Below, piece after piece: positions 42,705 to 51,452 of a DNA stretch of 64,000 bases. A program made the translations under genes and the position numbers. The stretch is from JAGNRR01 sp965230665. Its GTDB lineage: Bacteria; Bacteroidota; Bacteroidia; Chitinophagales; Chitinophagaceae. The notes under the pieces were generated by a model that saw nothing but the letters and a program-made list of their open reading frames with translations, searched no databases and was not told where the DNA came from. Where the stretch lies: NCBI GenBank assembly GCA_965230665.1, contig CBDDLM010000004.1, forward strand, positions 434,001 through 498,000, in the 5' to 3' direction. Position 1 is the first letter of the stretch. Every line of letters starts with the position of its first letter.

Positions 42705-43391
42705 ATGGATACTAATTTGGTGGTAGAGCTAGAACAAGCTCAAATTTATCAAGGGGATAGTTTAATACTTAAGGATGTCAACCTTAAAATACACAAAGGC
42801 GAATTCGTTTACCTAATTGGTAAGACAGGAACGGGCAAATCCTCCTTGCTCAAAACTTTGTACGGCAACATCCCTTTAAAAGAAGGCAAAGGGATAGTGG
42901 CGGACAATGACCTATCTAAATTAACCTGGAAAACGGTCCCCTTTCTAAGAAGAAATCTTGGAATCGTCTTTCAAGATTTTCAATTATTGACGGACAGGAA
43001 TGTATATGGGAACTTAGAATTTGTTCTAAAATCTACTGGTTGGACGGATAAGGAAAAGATTAATAATAAAATTCATTCTGTATTGGATAAGGTTGGACTA
43101 AAGGGACAACAAGAAAAAATGACTTATGAAATGAGTGGTGGCGAACAGCAACGTGTTGATATCGCACGAGCTCTTCTGAATAACCCAAAGCTTATCCTAG
43201 CGGATGAGCCTACGGGAAACTTAGATCCGGATACTGCAGATGAAATCATGTACCTCTTACATAGTATTTGTCAGGATTATGGTTCTGCTATTATGATGGC
43301 TACACATGACTACAATATTATTCAAAAATTTCGGTCAAGAGTTGTTCGAACTGAGCATGGGCAAGTACTTGACCATGCAATGGTTATATAG
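42705..43391 (+). CDS. ftsE: FtsE-like ABC transporter ATP-binding protein
   Basis: A 228-residue ATPase. LIGKTGTGKSSLLKTLYG is Walker A, IVFQDFQLLTDRNVYGNLEFVLKSTGW the Q-loop region, MSGGEQQRVDIARALL the signature, and LILADEPTGNLDP Walker B. MATHDYNII carries the switch His. The pattern is that of FtsE, which with FtsX activates septal peptidoglycan hydrolases during division. No ftsX gene adjoins it here. Nine bases separate it from the protease gene, so they are probably co-transcribed. Confidence 0.85.
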   Translation: MDTNLVVELEQAQIYQGDSLILKDVNLKIHKGEFVYLIGKTGTGKSSLLKTLYGNIPLKEGKGIVADNDLSKLTWKTVPFLRRNLGIVFQDFQLLTDRNVYGNLEFVLKSTGWTDKEKINNKIHSVLDKVGLKGQQEKMTYEMSGGEQQRVDIARALLNNPKLILADEPTGNLDPDTADEIMYLLHSICQDYGSAIMMATHDYNIIQKFRSRVVRTEHGQVLDHAMVI

Positions 43392-44505
43392 GATAGATTA
43401 CCTCCAACATATCTCGAACACTGCGTTGATTAGAGAACATACTACGCATGATTTGTTCTCTTTGCTCTAAATCCTTATTTGTAAAGACATCAAGATATAA
43501 ATCTTGAATAACATCAATGTATGCCTCCCAACTATTTACTTCAATAGCCGCCTTTTTTAGTATATCATCGACTAAAATATTGTCATTAGCAATAACGAAA
43601 CGTCCTTGGCAAAGGCTATCGATTACTTTGAGCTTGGTACCAGTATTCTGAGTAGAATATAATACATGAATATGTGCATCCCGTTTCAATATCATCATTT
43701 CATCTTCTGTAGGGTTGGCTACTAGTTGAACTTGGTCGAAACTTTCTACTACTTCCTTCAAAGCCTTTGAAGGATTTGCACCAGCAATAATCACTGAGAA
43801 ATCCAAATGAGGAAATACGTGTTCTAATAGAAGCATTACTGCCTTTTCATTTTCAGCAACAGCAAGGTTTCCATGAAACAAACAATAGTCTCCTGAACCA
43901 AGCTTGGAGTATATCTGATCATTTCCATGAAATGCAGGTACGAACCTCGTTGTGTTGATATTTGAAAAATAATCGCTGTCTTGCTCAGAAATCGCGAATA
44001 GGCAGTCCGCCTCTTTCAAAATAATTTCGTACCGTTTGAGTAGGGCTGATTCAACCTTATAGTAGAGTCGTTTCAACCATTTTTGTTCAACACGAGCTAA
44101 TCCCATATAATAGTCGTGCTCTATATTATGTGTACGTACATACCTCTTTCGATCACGAAGACTAGGATGGTTCAGGTAATAACAGGTATGTAGGCCTTCA
44201 AACAAAATTGGTGCATGGTCCTGTAACAAGTTCTTTAAAAGGCGCGTATCTCTTCGAGAGTTGACAATGTATGGTCTTAGTAAAGACACCCCTTGCATTC
44301 CTTTTAAACGCTTATAATAATGCACTTGTTCACAATATAATTCAATCTCACTCTGTCGTTTTCTTTGTCCATATTCAAAACAGTGCAATACAATACGAAT
44401 ACCATTTTTATGCAATGTTCTAAGCTTATGAAATACGTCAATAACACCACCGTAGTTCGCTGGCCAAGGAACATCAAAAGAGACAATATGTAGTTTCTTA
44501 TCCAA
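43384..44505 (-). CDS. GT-B glycosyltransferase
   Basis: A 373-residue glycosyltransferase of GT4-like architecture. IVSFDVPWPANYGGVIDVFHKLRTL opens the fold, YVRTHNIEHDYYMGLAR is typical of this cell-envelope group, and CLFHGNLAVAENEKAVMLLLEHVFPHLDFSVIIAGANPSKAL forms the nucleotide-sugar domain. VLYSTQNTGTKLKVIDSLCQGRFVIAND contains the acidic-ribose-binding region. The start codon is TTG at 44505 (no ATG is possible without losing the first strand), overlapping the previous stop as TTGGATAA. It is the last gene of the three-gene block from 46341. Donor and acceptor sugars are unknown. Confidence 0.8.
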   Translation of the reverse strand: MDKKLHIVSFDVPWPANYGGVIDVFHKLRTLHKNGIRIVLHCFEYGQRKRQSEIELYCEQVHYYKRLKGMQGVSLLRPYIVNSRRDTRLLKNLLQDHAPILFEGLHTCYYLNHPSLRDRKRYVRTHNIEHDYYMGLARVEQKWLKRLYYKVESALLKRYEIILKEADCLFAISEQDSDYFSNINTTRFVPAFHGNDQIYSKLGSGDYCLFHGNLAVAENEKAVMLLLEHVFPHLDFSVIIAGANPSKALKEVVESFDQVQLVANPTEDEMMILKRDAHIHVLYSTQNTGTKLKVIDSLCQGRFVIANDNILVDDILKKAAIEVNSWEAYIDVIQDLYLDVFTNKDLEQREQIMRSMFSNQRSVRDMLEVIYPI

Positions 44506-45592
44506 AAAGTTTTTTATAAAATAGTATTAGTTTCTTCTCTTCGTTCTGCCAGTTATATGCTTCACGCGCGTTAAAGCAATTGGCCTTCAATCTTCTGTAA
44601 TAATCATCCTGTTCTAACAATGTATTCATAGCATTGGCCAAAGTATCAACATCTGTATTTTCCACCAATACAGCAATTTCATATTGCTCGTTTACTCTTT
44701 GATATTCTGGGAATTTAACAGTTATCTGTGGAACACAAAAATGCATATAATCGAAAAAACGGTTTGCCATAGAAAGGTAATTGCTTTTTCCCGTCCTTTC
44801 GAATAAGGTTAAACCAACATAGGCCTCCTGAGTATACTTCTTTAATTTGTTAGGTGGGATATACCCTTTAAATAATACCTTATCTTCTACACCGTGCTCA
44901 ATAACCAATTCCTTAGCTTGTTGCATAAAATTACCGTCTCCGCATATGATAAGTTGAGCCAATACAGTTTTCATGGCTGGGATTAAAGATTCGAAACACC
45001 GACCTTCATTTACAGCTCCCTGATAAAAAATATGTTTTACTTTTTGTTCACTTGGTTTATTTTCTTGGTCTAATACTGTGGCGTTTCTTACTATTTCATA
45101 AGAGTGTCCATACATTCGGTTAAACTCTTCTTGATAACAAGAGCCTATTGTGTACCCATTATCGAACTTTGGAAGCGCGTATTGCTCAATTCGCTTCCAA
45201 AGTTTATAAATCCGAGGGCGAGAAATAATCTCCTCCATCTCACAAAACAGTTCGTGTGCATCGTATACTCTTCGTTTCTTTCTCAGTTTACTTGCCCATA
45301 GGTTGGGTAATATAGTGTCTAAATCAATAGCCGTGAAGCAATCTACTTTTGCAAAAAGAAGAAAAAAGAATAATCTAATATTATATTCCACATAAAACCA
45401 CTTTCCTTTTTGGGTAAAACAATACAGTCTCTTCTGTCTAAAAGACTTTTTTTCTAAAGGTCGAGACTCTTTCTTTTTTCGACCCACGAGTAATACATCG
45501 TAACCAGCATCTACAAGAGAAGAGCAAATTCGAATCATGCGTTGATCATAATTCAAATCGTTAGTAACTGTACAAATTATTGTCTTCTTCAC
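44498..45592 (-). CDS. GT4-like glycosyltransferase
   Basis: A 364-residue GT-B enzyme. TVTNDLNYDQRMIRICSSLVDAGYDVLLVGRKK opens the fold and FTAIDLDTILPNLWASKLRKKRRVYDAHELFCE is typical of Bacteroidota surface-polysaccharide enzymes. IFYQGAVNEGRCFESLIPAM and LFKGYIPPNKLKKYTQEAYVGLTLFE form the C-terminal domain. The start is GTG, overlapping the upstream stop by one base (TAGTG). It is translationally coupled to both neighbours. Substrates are unknown. Confidence 0.82.
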   Translation of the reverse strand: MKKTIICTVTNDLNYDQRMIRICSSLVDAGYDVLLVGRKKKESRPLEKKSFRQKRLYCFTQKGKWFYVEYNIRLFFFLLFAKVDCFTAIDLDTILPNLWASKLRKKRRVYDAHELFCEMEEIISRPRIYKLWKRIEQYALPKFDNGYTIGSCYQEEFNRMYGHSYEIVRNATVLDQENKPSEQKVKHIFYQGAVNEGRCFESLIPAMKTVLAQLIICGDGNFMQQAKELVIEHGVEDKVLFKGYIPPNKLKKYTQEAYVGLTLFERTGKSNYLSMANRFFDYMHFCVPQITVKFPEYQRVNEQYEIAVLVENTDVDTLANAMNTLLEQDDYYRRLKANCFNAREAYNWQNEEKKLILFYKKLFG

Positions 45593-46341
45593 TACAAGAA
45601 AGATTTTTTATCATAGTATTTCTTTACCCCGTCCGCAATAGAAAAAGGCGGTTCAAAGCCTCGTTTAAATGTAGCTCGGACGTGAAGCAACTTCTTATCG
45701 GCAGGCCAATTTTCATCAATTATCTTTAGTTTATTTATGTCCTTACGAAAATGATAACTTGTCCCTCTTTCTTCAAGTAAACTTTCCTGTGCAACGGTTT
45801 GATAACTACCCGAAATAATGGCCTTGGCCTGCTCTTCAAATAATAGCTTACTCTCTTTCAAGGTAAGTTCGTATAAATCCTCCACCCAAATATCACCGGC
45901 GATAGGAAAACGTCTTTCTGCTATAATATCCCCCTCATCAATGCCTGTTGTTATTTTATGTAATGTGGTACCAAATGACTTCCTACCATCGATAATTGCG
46001 AATGAAAACTGATTACAACCTCTATATTCTGGTAAGGGTGCCATATGCAAATTTACTGCTAGTTCGTCTGCCTTATTAATATCTTCTTGTTTTAGAATTT
46101 CGTGATGCTGTACACTTAGAATAATATTGGTTTGAGGAATATCTCGTACTGAATCAAATGTTGGTACTTGATATCTAGTACACAAATTTTCTACTGTTTC
46201 TGTATCGTCTAACCCAGCATTAGGCTTGGTAACCGCCGCAATAATCTCAACCTGATACTTATCTCTATTTTCCAATAAATGCTTGAGGCAAAAGGCCCCG
46301 ATTGCCTTACTCCCTAAAAAAACGATTTGCTTTCTTGACAC
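45592..46341 (-). CDS. Formyltransferase (sugar N-formyltransferase-like)
   Basis: A 249-residue member of the methionyl-tRNA/GART formyltransferase fold. QIVFLGSKAIGAFCLKHLL opens it. AVNLHMAPLPEYRGCNQFSFAI holds the catalytic Asn-His pair and the P-x-x-x-G loop. FGTTLHKITTGIDEGDIIAERRF includes the second conserved Asp. It lacks the C-terminal domain of Fmt and sits beside glycosyltransferases, so an N-formyl-sugar role (as for WbtJ, VioF and ArnA-N) is inferred. The start is GTG at 46341. It is divergent from a second glycosyltransferase pair. Confidence 0.78.
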   Translation of the reverse strand: MSRKQIVFLGSKAIGAFCLKHLLENRDKYQVEIIAAVTKPNAGLDDTETVENLCTRYQVPTFDSVRDIPQTNIILSVQHHEILKQEDINKADELAVNLHMAPLPEYRGCNQFSFAIIDGRKSFGTTLHKITTGIDEGDIIAERRFPIAGDIWVEDLYELTLKESKLLFEEQAKAIISGSYQTVAQESLLEERGTSYHFRKDINKLKIIDENWPADKKLLHVRATFKRGFEPPFSIADGVKKYYDKKSFL

Positions 46342-46354
46342 GAGGTAAAAATAA

Positions 46355-46385
46355 TTGTTTTACAACTCCTTATGCCGTTATTTTG
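46355..46385 (+). promoter_or_regulatory. Promoter of the plus-strand glycosyltransferase pair
   Basis: TTG at 46355-46357, 20-base spacer and TTATTTTG at 46378-46385 (seven of eight TAnnTTTG). The box ends 8 bases before the ATG at 46394. The spacing and box sequence equal those of the response-regulator promoter but no operator palindrome adjoins. Confidence 0.5.
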
Positions 46386-46393
46386 ATACAAAG

Positions 46394-47608
46394 ATGTCTA
46401 AAAGCATTTTAATCATAACACCTAGAGTGCCCTATCCCTTGCGTGATGGCGGGGCATTGGCTATGTATCAATGCATTGAAATGTACAAGAAGCTGAACTA
46501 TGAGGTCCACTTATTGAGCATAAACACCCATAAACATTGGCTTAGCGAAAGCGACTATCCTTTACTATTCAAACAACTAGCTTCGTTCGGTACCGTTGCC
46601 GTAAATACAAATGTTCGCGTTCGGGGGGCGTTTATCAATCTTTTTTCAAAAAGGTCTTACAATGTAGAGCGTTTCGTAAATAAAGAGTTCGAACAGGCGC
46701 TACGCAACAAATTAAAGGAGCAAGAATTCGACTTTATTCAGTTCGAAAGTGTTTTCACCGCCCCTTATTTAGGTGTGGCTCAAGGACTATCTAATGCACA
46801 AATGATTTGCCGTGTCCATAACATTGAACATATCATTTGGTATCAAATAATGGAAAGTGAAAAAGGCCTTTTTAAGAAACGATATCTCAAACTACTTGCT
46901 GATCGACTAAAAAAATATGAACTCGATGTGCTCAATCAATTTGATATACTCTTGAATATCTCCAGAATCGAAGGCAGTCAACTTGAAAAACTAGGCATCA
47001 AAACAAAACAATATCATCTAGCCTATGGAGTTGAACGACCAAGATTTCAAACAAATCAAGTAATTTCTGAAAGTAATTCAGTTTATCATTTAGGTAGTAT
47101 GGATTGGCTTCCTAACCAAGAAGGAGTTGCTTGGTTTATCCAACGTGTATGGAAAAAAGTATTGGAGGCACAGCCTAATCTAAAACTTTATATAGCTGGA
47201 CGGAATATGCCGAATGCGTTCTATAAATATAATTCCAAGTCTATTGAGGTCGTGGGAGAAGTAGAAGACATGATTAGCTTTAGTTTTGAAAAAAATCTTA
47301 TGATCATTCCATTATTAAGTGGTGCTGGGCTTCGTATAAAAGTATTAGAGGCTATGATGCTGGGTAAAACTATTATTAGCACAAAGAAGGGCATTCAAGG
47401 GTTTGATCTCATAGATCAACAACATGTTCTCATTGCGCAATCACCTGAAGAGTTTGCCGAAAAAATTGATTGGTGTATACAAAATAAAGGAGCGGCTAAG
47501 TCCATTGGAGAAAACGCACAATCTTTTGCTCTTGAGCACTATGACAAAAGAAAAATATACAAAGAATTAAATAGCTTCTTAACAGATTTCCCAAATCATG
47601 ATCGTTAA
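46394..47608 (+). CDS. GT4-type glycosyltransferase
   Basis: A 404-residue GT-B enzyme. SILIITPRVPYPLRDGGALAMYQCIEMYKKLNYEVHLLSINTHKH opens it. FIQFESVFTAPYL and CRVHNIEHIIWYQI follow, then VYHLGSMDWLPNQEGVAWFIQRVW and IPLLSGAGLRIKVLEAMMLGKTIISTKKG. It resembles the exopolysaccharide-associated sugar-transferase group (TIGR03087-like), like the next gene. ATG at 46394 follows the promoter box; the frame start at 46355 lies inside the promoter. The stop overlaps the next start (ATGATCGTTAA, 11 bases). Confidence 0.84.
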   Translation: MSKSILIITPRVPYPLRDGGALAMYQCIEMYKKLNYEVHLLSINTHKHWLSESDYPLLFKQLASFGTVAVNTNVRVRGAFINLFSKRSYNVERFVNKEFEQALRNKLKEQEFDFIQFESVFTAPYLGVAQGLSNAQMICRVHNIEHIIWYQIMESEKGLFKKRYLKLLADRLKKYELDVLNQFDILLNISRIEGSQLEKLGIKTKQYHLAYGVERPRFQTNQVISESNSVYHLGSMDWLPNQEGVAWFIQRVWKKVLEAQPNLKLYIAGRNMPNAFYKYNSKSIEVVGEVEDMISFSFEKNLMIIPLLSGAGLRIKVLEAMMLGKTIISTKKGIQGFDLIDQQHVLIAQSPEEFAEKIDWCIQNKGAAKSIGENAQSFALEHYDKRKIYKELNSFLTDFPNHDR

Positions 47609-48773
47609 AAAAAGACTCGCCGTCATAGCGTCTCGTTTTCCTTATCCTCTCAACAAAGGTGACAAGCTCCGTTTATTTTATCAGATCAAATATCTTTCTA
47701 AGCATTTTGACATCTACCTCTTTGCCATAAATGAAGAACATATTAACTACAATGAACAAACAGTTGTACGCGACCTTTGCAAAAAGGTCACACTGTTTAA
47801 TTTGAATTTTTTTCAAAAAAGTGTAGGTATTATTGGGAGTTTAATAAAAAGCGAACCTCTTCAGGTTGGTTATTTTTATTCAAAAAAAATTGAACGAAGT
47901 ATTACCAAATCATTTAAGGAGCAAAAAATTGATATCGTTTATTGCCAGCTTTCACGAACAGCTGTTTATGGGCGCGCATTTAACGGGCCTGTAGCATTTG
48001 ATTATCAAGACTGTTTCTCTAAAAACTATGAACGAGCCTATCGCCACTCAAAGGGTTTAAGAAAAATATTCTATAAACGTGAATGGAAATCTATGCTCCA
48101 TTATGAGCGCAGAATCAATCAGGACTTTCTAGCCAAAACGATTATTTCCGAGTTTGATAAAGAAAGTTTACCTTTTAATACCAGCGGTATTCATGTAATT
48201 CCTAATGGGGTTGACCAGACATTATATAAAGAGCAGAATGTCCAAAAAGAATTTGATATTCTATTCAGCGGCAATTTAAATTACCAACCGAATGTGGATG
48301 CGGCTCTTTTGATTATAGAAAAACTTTATCCGATTTTAAAAGCGAAAAGACCCAATATAAAAATTGGCTTAGCTGGCAATACATCCAATAAAACTATTTT
48401 AGCCTCGGGAAATGCGAATATATTTGTAATCAACCATGTCGCAGATATGCGCGCTGTTTATGCAAAAACAAAAATCTATATCGCTCCTTTGTTTACAGGA
48501 GCAGGCCTTCAGAACAAGCTTCTTGAAGCAATGAGCATGAAGATTCCTTGTATTGCAACACATGTATCCAACCTATCCTTACGGGCCACGCCCGATCAGG
48601 AAATTATTGAAGTACAAAATATAGAACAACTAGCAACATCAGTGCTTGAACTATTAAACCAACCGGCAAAACAACTATCCATTGCAGAAAAGGGGCAGTA
48701 CTTTGTTCATGAACATTACTCTTGGGACAAGGCAAACGATCAACTCAGACAAGTCATAGAAGAATTACTTTAG
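47598..48773 (+). CDS. GT4-type glycosyltransferase (TIGR03087-like)
   Basis: A 391-residue GT-B enzyme and distant homologue of the preceding gene. RLAVIASRFPYPLNKGDKLRLFYQIKYLSK is the typical opening. DIVYCQLSRTAVYG and VAFDYQDCFSKNYERAY follow. FDILFSGNLNYQPNVDAALLIIEKLYP and IYIAPLFTGAGLQNKLLEAMSMKIPCIATHVS form the C-terminal half. It adds a sugar to a surface glycan or glycoprotein; specificity is unknown. It is translationally coupled to the upstream gene and ends 9 bases inside surE on the opposite strand. Confidence 0.85.
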   Translation: MIVKKRLAVIASRFPYPLNKGDKLRLFYQIKYLSKHFDIYLFAINEEHINYNEQTVVRDLCKKVTLFNLNFFQKSVGIIGSLIKSEPLQVGYFYSKKIERSITKSFKEQKIDIVYCQLSRTAVYGRAFNGPVAFDYQDCFSKNYERAYRHSKGLRKIFYKREWKSMLHYERRINQDFLAKTIISEFDKESLPFNTSGIHVIPNGVDQTLYKEQNVQKEFDILFSGNLNYQPNVDAALLIIEKLYPILKAKRPNIKIGLAGNTSNKTILASGNANIFVINHVADMRAVYAKTKIYIAPLFTGAGLQNKLLEAMSMKIPCIATHVSNLSLRATPDQEIIEVQNIEQLATSVLELLNQPAKQLSIAEKGQYFVHEHYSWDKANDQLRQVIEELL

Positions 48774-49529
48774 TGTTATTTGATCCAACAATTCATAATT
48801 AGTTAGATCAAATTGCACAGGCACCACAGAAGCGTAATTGTGTTTTAACGCATACTCATCGGTGTCCTGTTTACGATCGCGGTTTATAAACTGACCAGTA
48901 AGCCAAAAATATTTGTTGCCATGAGGATCTGTCCTCTCAACAAAATTTTCCTTCCATTTGGCATTAGCCTGTCTGCAAACTTTAAGACCCATATATTCCT
49001 TTGGACTAACCCTAGGAATATTTACGTTATAAAGTGCTTGCATTGGTAACTTACCAGAAAACATATCTTTTAAAACTTGGGCCACTACCTTTTTCCCAAG
49101 AGTAAAATCTGCTTCTGCAGCATAATCCAAATAAGAAAACCCAACGGCCGGAATTCCTTCAATGGCAGCTTCCATAGCTGCGGACATTGTACCAGAATAA
49201 ATAACGTTTATAGAAGAATTTGAACCATGATTTATTCCACTTAAGCAAATATCGGGCTTACCACCAATAACCTTATCCACGGCAAGTTTTACACAATCTA
49301 CTGGTGTACCACTACATTCATAAGCCTCAATATCTTTAAAAATGGATACGCTTCTCAATCGCAAGGGCTTACCAATGGTTATAGCATGCCCCATGCCGCT
49401 TTGAGGACTATCTGGTGCCACAACAACAACCTTACCAAAACGCTTGGCTACAGTTACTAACGCGGCTACCCCTTTGGAAGTAATACCATCATCGTTCGTT
49501 ACTAAGATTAAGGGTTTCTTTTTACTCAT
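48765..49529 (-). CDS. surE: 5'/3'-nucleotidase SurE
   Basis: About 254 residues. LILVTNDDGITSKGV carries the metal-binding Asp pair, VVAPDSPQSGMGHAIT the second metal site, and SGINHGSNSSINVIYSGTMSAAMEAAIEGIPAVGFS the Asn and Ser of the active site. It dephosphorylates nucleoside monophosphates in the cytoplasm. ATG at 49529 is chosen; GTG at 49532 is one codon earlier. An exact TAnnTTTG box ends only four bases from the ATG, so the message may be leaderless. Confidence 0.92.
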   Translation of the reverse strand: MSKKKPLILVTNDDGITSKGVAALVTVAKRFGKVVVVAPDSPQSGMGHAITIGKPLRLRSVSIFKDIEAYECSGTPVDCVKLAVDKVIGGKPDICLSGINHGSNSSINVIYSGTMSAAMEAAIEGIPAVGFSYLDYAAEADFTLGKKVVAQVLKDMFSGKLPMQALYNVNIPRVSPKEYMGLKVCRQANAKWKENFVERTDPHGNKYFWLTGQFINRDRKQDTDEYALKHNYASVVPVQFDLTNYELLDQITLK

Positions 49530-49533
49530 CACG

Positions 49534-49541
49534 CAAAGGTA
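49534..49541 (-). promoter_or_regulatory. -7 promoter box for surE
   Basis: TACCTTTG on the minus strand matches TAnnTTTG exactly. It ends four bases before the surE ATG, putting the expected transcription start at about the start codon. Confidence 0.45.
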
Positions 49542-49579
49542 CTTGTTATTAGAAATGAAATGATTCGTTCGTATTAAGA

Positions 49580-51400
49580 TTATCTAAAGAAATAAAAAGA
49601 AGCATTCTCAAGAAAGATTGTACTATCCGAATTCCGCCTAAACAATAACTCTTTGAAGATCAGTTGCCCCTTCTTGTCAACAGACTGAAAGACTAGTTTT
49701 GAAAGGGCTGCCCGAATATTCACATATTCATCAAATGGTAAATTGGTTAAGTCCGGCTGCGAAATATAAAAAGCAGTAAGTGAATCTAAGTATGGGAAAA
49801 GTGAAAAAAGTAATGTGTCTTTTTCATGAACAAAACTTAGGGTATCCTTTTTCATAAAAAAGTTGCTATCCCTTTGCGAATAACGACTATCGAAATCATA
49901 GATCTTAAACGAACTGTAGTCCACAATATTTAACTCAAAACGATCGGTCTCATCTGTATAGAAATGGTATCGCCTATAATCAGGTAATTGTTCATTTTCA
50001 GGGAGACTAAATGTGCTAGTCAAAAACTCATTAAATGAGTTAATCTTATTGGAACTGCTTCTAATAGAATCTATATGTGCCTTTTCAGTCTCAGCTAAAA
50101 TTGGGTATACCAAGTCGATCTTTTCTCGATAGAAGAGATACTTATTAATTGAGCCAATTTCACTTGCCAACGAGTCCGTAATCTTTTCCTGCAAACGATC
50201 TACTGAGAGTACCTTTTTATCTATTAAACCTTCAGTTTCTAGAATATTACACAATCGGATAAATTGAGACCGCGCACTCAGCTGATACATCCCCCAAGGT
50301 CCTACAGAACCTAGCAGCAACAAAAGAAACAAGGAAACTGGAAAGACAACTAAACTAACCTCACGCCTTAAAATTGTGTACAGCGTAATAATTAATAACC
50401 AAACTCCTAGCAGTAATCCTAAGTAACGATATTCGGTCAATCCATACTCAAATACTCTTGTCAAAATCACCGCAAAAAGAAGTGTGATTAAAGGAAGCAT
50501 AAAGTAAAAAAAATACAACACGAAAAAACGGATACTTTTATTTCCTTTATCATAACTAAACGGATAAGCCAAGAAAAAGGTAAGTGTTCCAAGCGCTGAG
50601 AATATTAGAATGGGCAGAGCAGCTCTTCCGTTTGGCAAAACCCCTGACAGTACGATCTTGCCAAGATATACCAATAAAATAGAATAGTAAATCAAAAGAA
50701 CAGGAAGTAATACATAGCGAATAAAAATCCTGAGCGGCTTTTTAAAAGATTGCTGTTCCTTGAACGAATCCAAATTATTTGGTAGAGAGGCCGAAAAGAA
50801 CAAGGTGTTAATCACTATTCCCAAAAACGCCAATAAATCAATATAATAGGCATTAGGAATTGGGATGCTGAAGAGCTTCTCTATAGCGTAAAGAGAACTT
50901 CCCAAACCCACAAACAGCGCTAAACTGAAAGATGATGATAAAAAGAACTGAATGAAAATGTATTGGTTGAATTGCCAAAAAGCAAGTTTATCATCTTCTT
51001 TATAAAACAATACGAAAGAAACCAACAAGGAAAAAATAACCCAGAATGTAAAAAATCGTAAAAAATATGTAGTATCAATGGTTATGGCCCAATTCGGTAA
51101 TGCAAAATAATGTAACCCCAAAATACAGATCCCGAGTAACCCTAACCCTATTCGCTTACCGATGTCCAATTTATATTGCTCGCTAAACATAGCAAATCCA
51201 AGAAAAAGAGAAATCCCTACTATGCATTCATAAGCAATGAAAATCCATTGTTTACGCGAAACCGCAAAATGATCAAAAAAATGAAAGTATACCACAATAA
51301 ATACAAAAGACAACAAAGCACTTAAAGTGACTAAAGGAAATCTACTTGCTGCTTTAACAACTTTAGATAAAGAATTTTTTATGTATTTTATAAGATACAC
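49580..51400 (-). CDS. DUF4153 family multi-spanning membrane protein
   Basis: A 606-residue protein with about eleven hydrophobic segments in its first 400 residues (for example FPLVTLSALLSFVFIVVYFHFF and GKRIGLGLLGICILGLHYFALP). A hydrophilic C-terminal domain of about 200 residues follows (from YQLSARSQFIRLCNILETEGL). This matches DUF4153 as I know it. Function is unknown; the exposed tail, ending in strands (GQLIFKELLFRRNSDSTIFLENASFYFF), may lie in the periplasm. It is divergent from the cytochrome c peroxidase gene. Confidence 0.75.
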   Translation of the reverse strand: MYLIKYIKNSLSKVVKAASRFPLVTLSALLSFVFIVVYFHFFDHFAVSRKQWIFIAYECIVGISLFLGFAMFSEQYKLDIGKRIGLGLLGICILGLHYFALPNWAITIDTTYFLRFFTFWVIFSLLVSFVLFYKEDDKLAFWQFNQYIFIQFFLSSSFSLALFVGLGSSLYAIEKLFSIPIPNAYYIDLLAFLGIVINTLFFSASLPNNLDSFKEQQSFKKPLRIFIRYVLLPVLLIYYSILLVYLGKIVLSGVLPNGRAALPILIFSALGTLTFFLAYPFSYDKGNKSIRFFVLYFFYFMLPLITLLFAVILTRVFEYGLTEYRYLGLLLGVWLLIITLYTILRREVSLVVFPVSLFLLLLLGSVGPWGMYQLSARSQFIRLCNILETEGLIDKKVLSVDRLQEKITDSLASEIGSINKYLFYREKIDLVYPILAETEKAHIDSIRSSSNKINSFNEFLTSTFSLPENEQLPDYRRYHFYTDETDRFELNIVDYSSFKIYDFDSRYSQRDSNFFMKKDTLSFVHEKDTLLFSLFPYLDSLTAFYISQPDLTNLPFDEYVNIRAALSKLVFQSVDKKGQLIFKELLFRRNSDSTIFLENASFYFFR

Positions 51401-51437
51401 TAGATGTAAAATAACATGAATTCATTCAGAAAATGTT

Positions 51438-51445
51438 TAATTTTG
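51438..51445 (+). promoter_or_regulatory. -7 promoter box for the cytochrome c peroxidase gene
   Basis: TAATTTTG matches TAnnTTTG exactly and ends 7 bases before the ATG at 51453. No TTG is seen at the usual -33 distance. Confidence 0.45.
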
Positions 51446-51452
51446 ATAGAAG

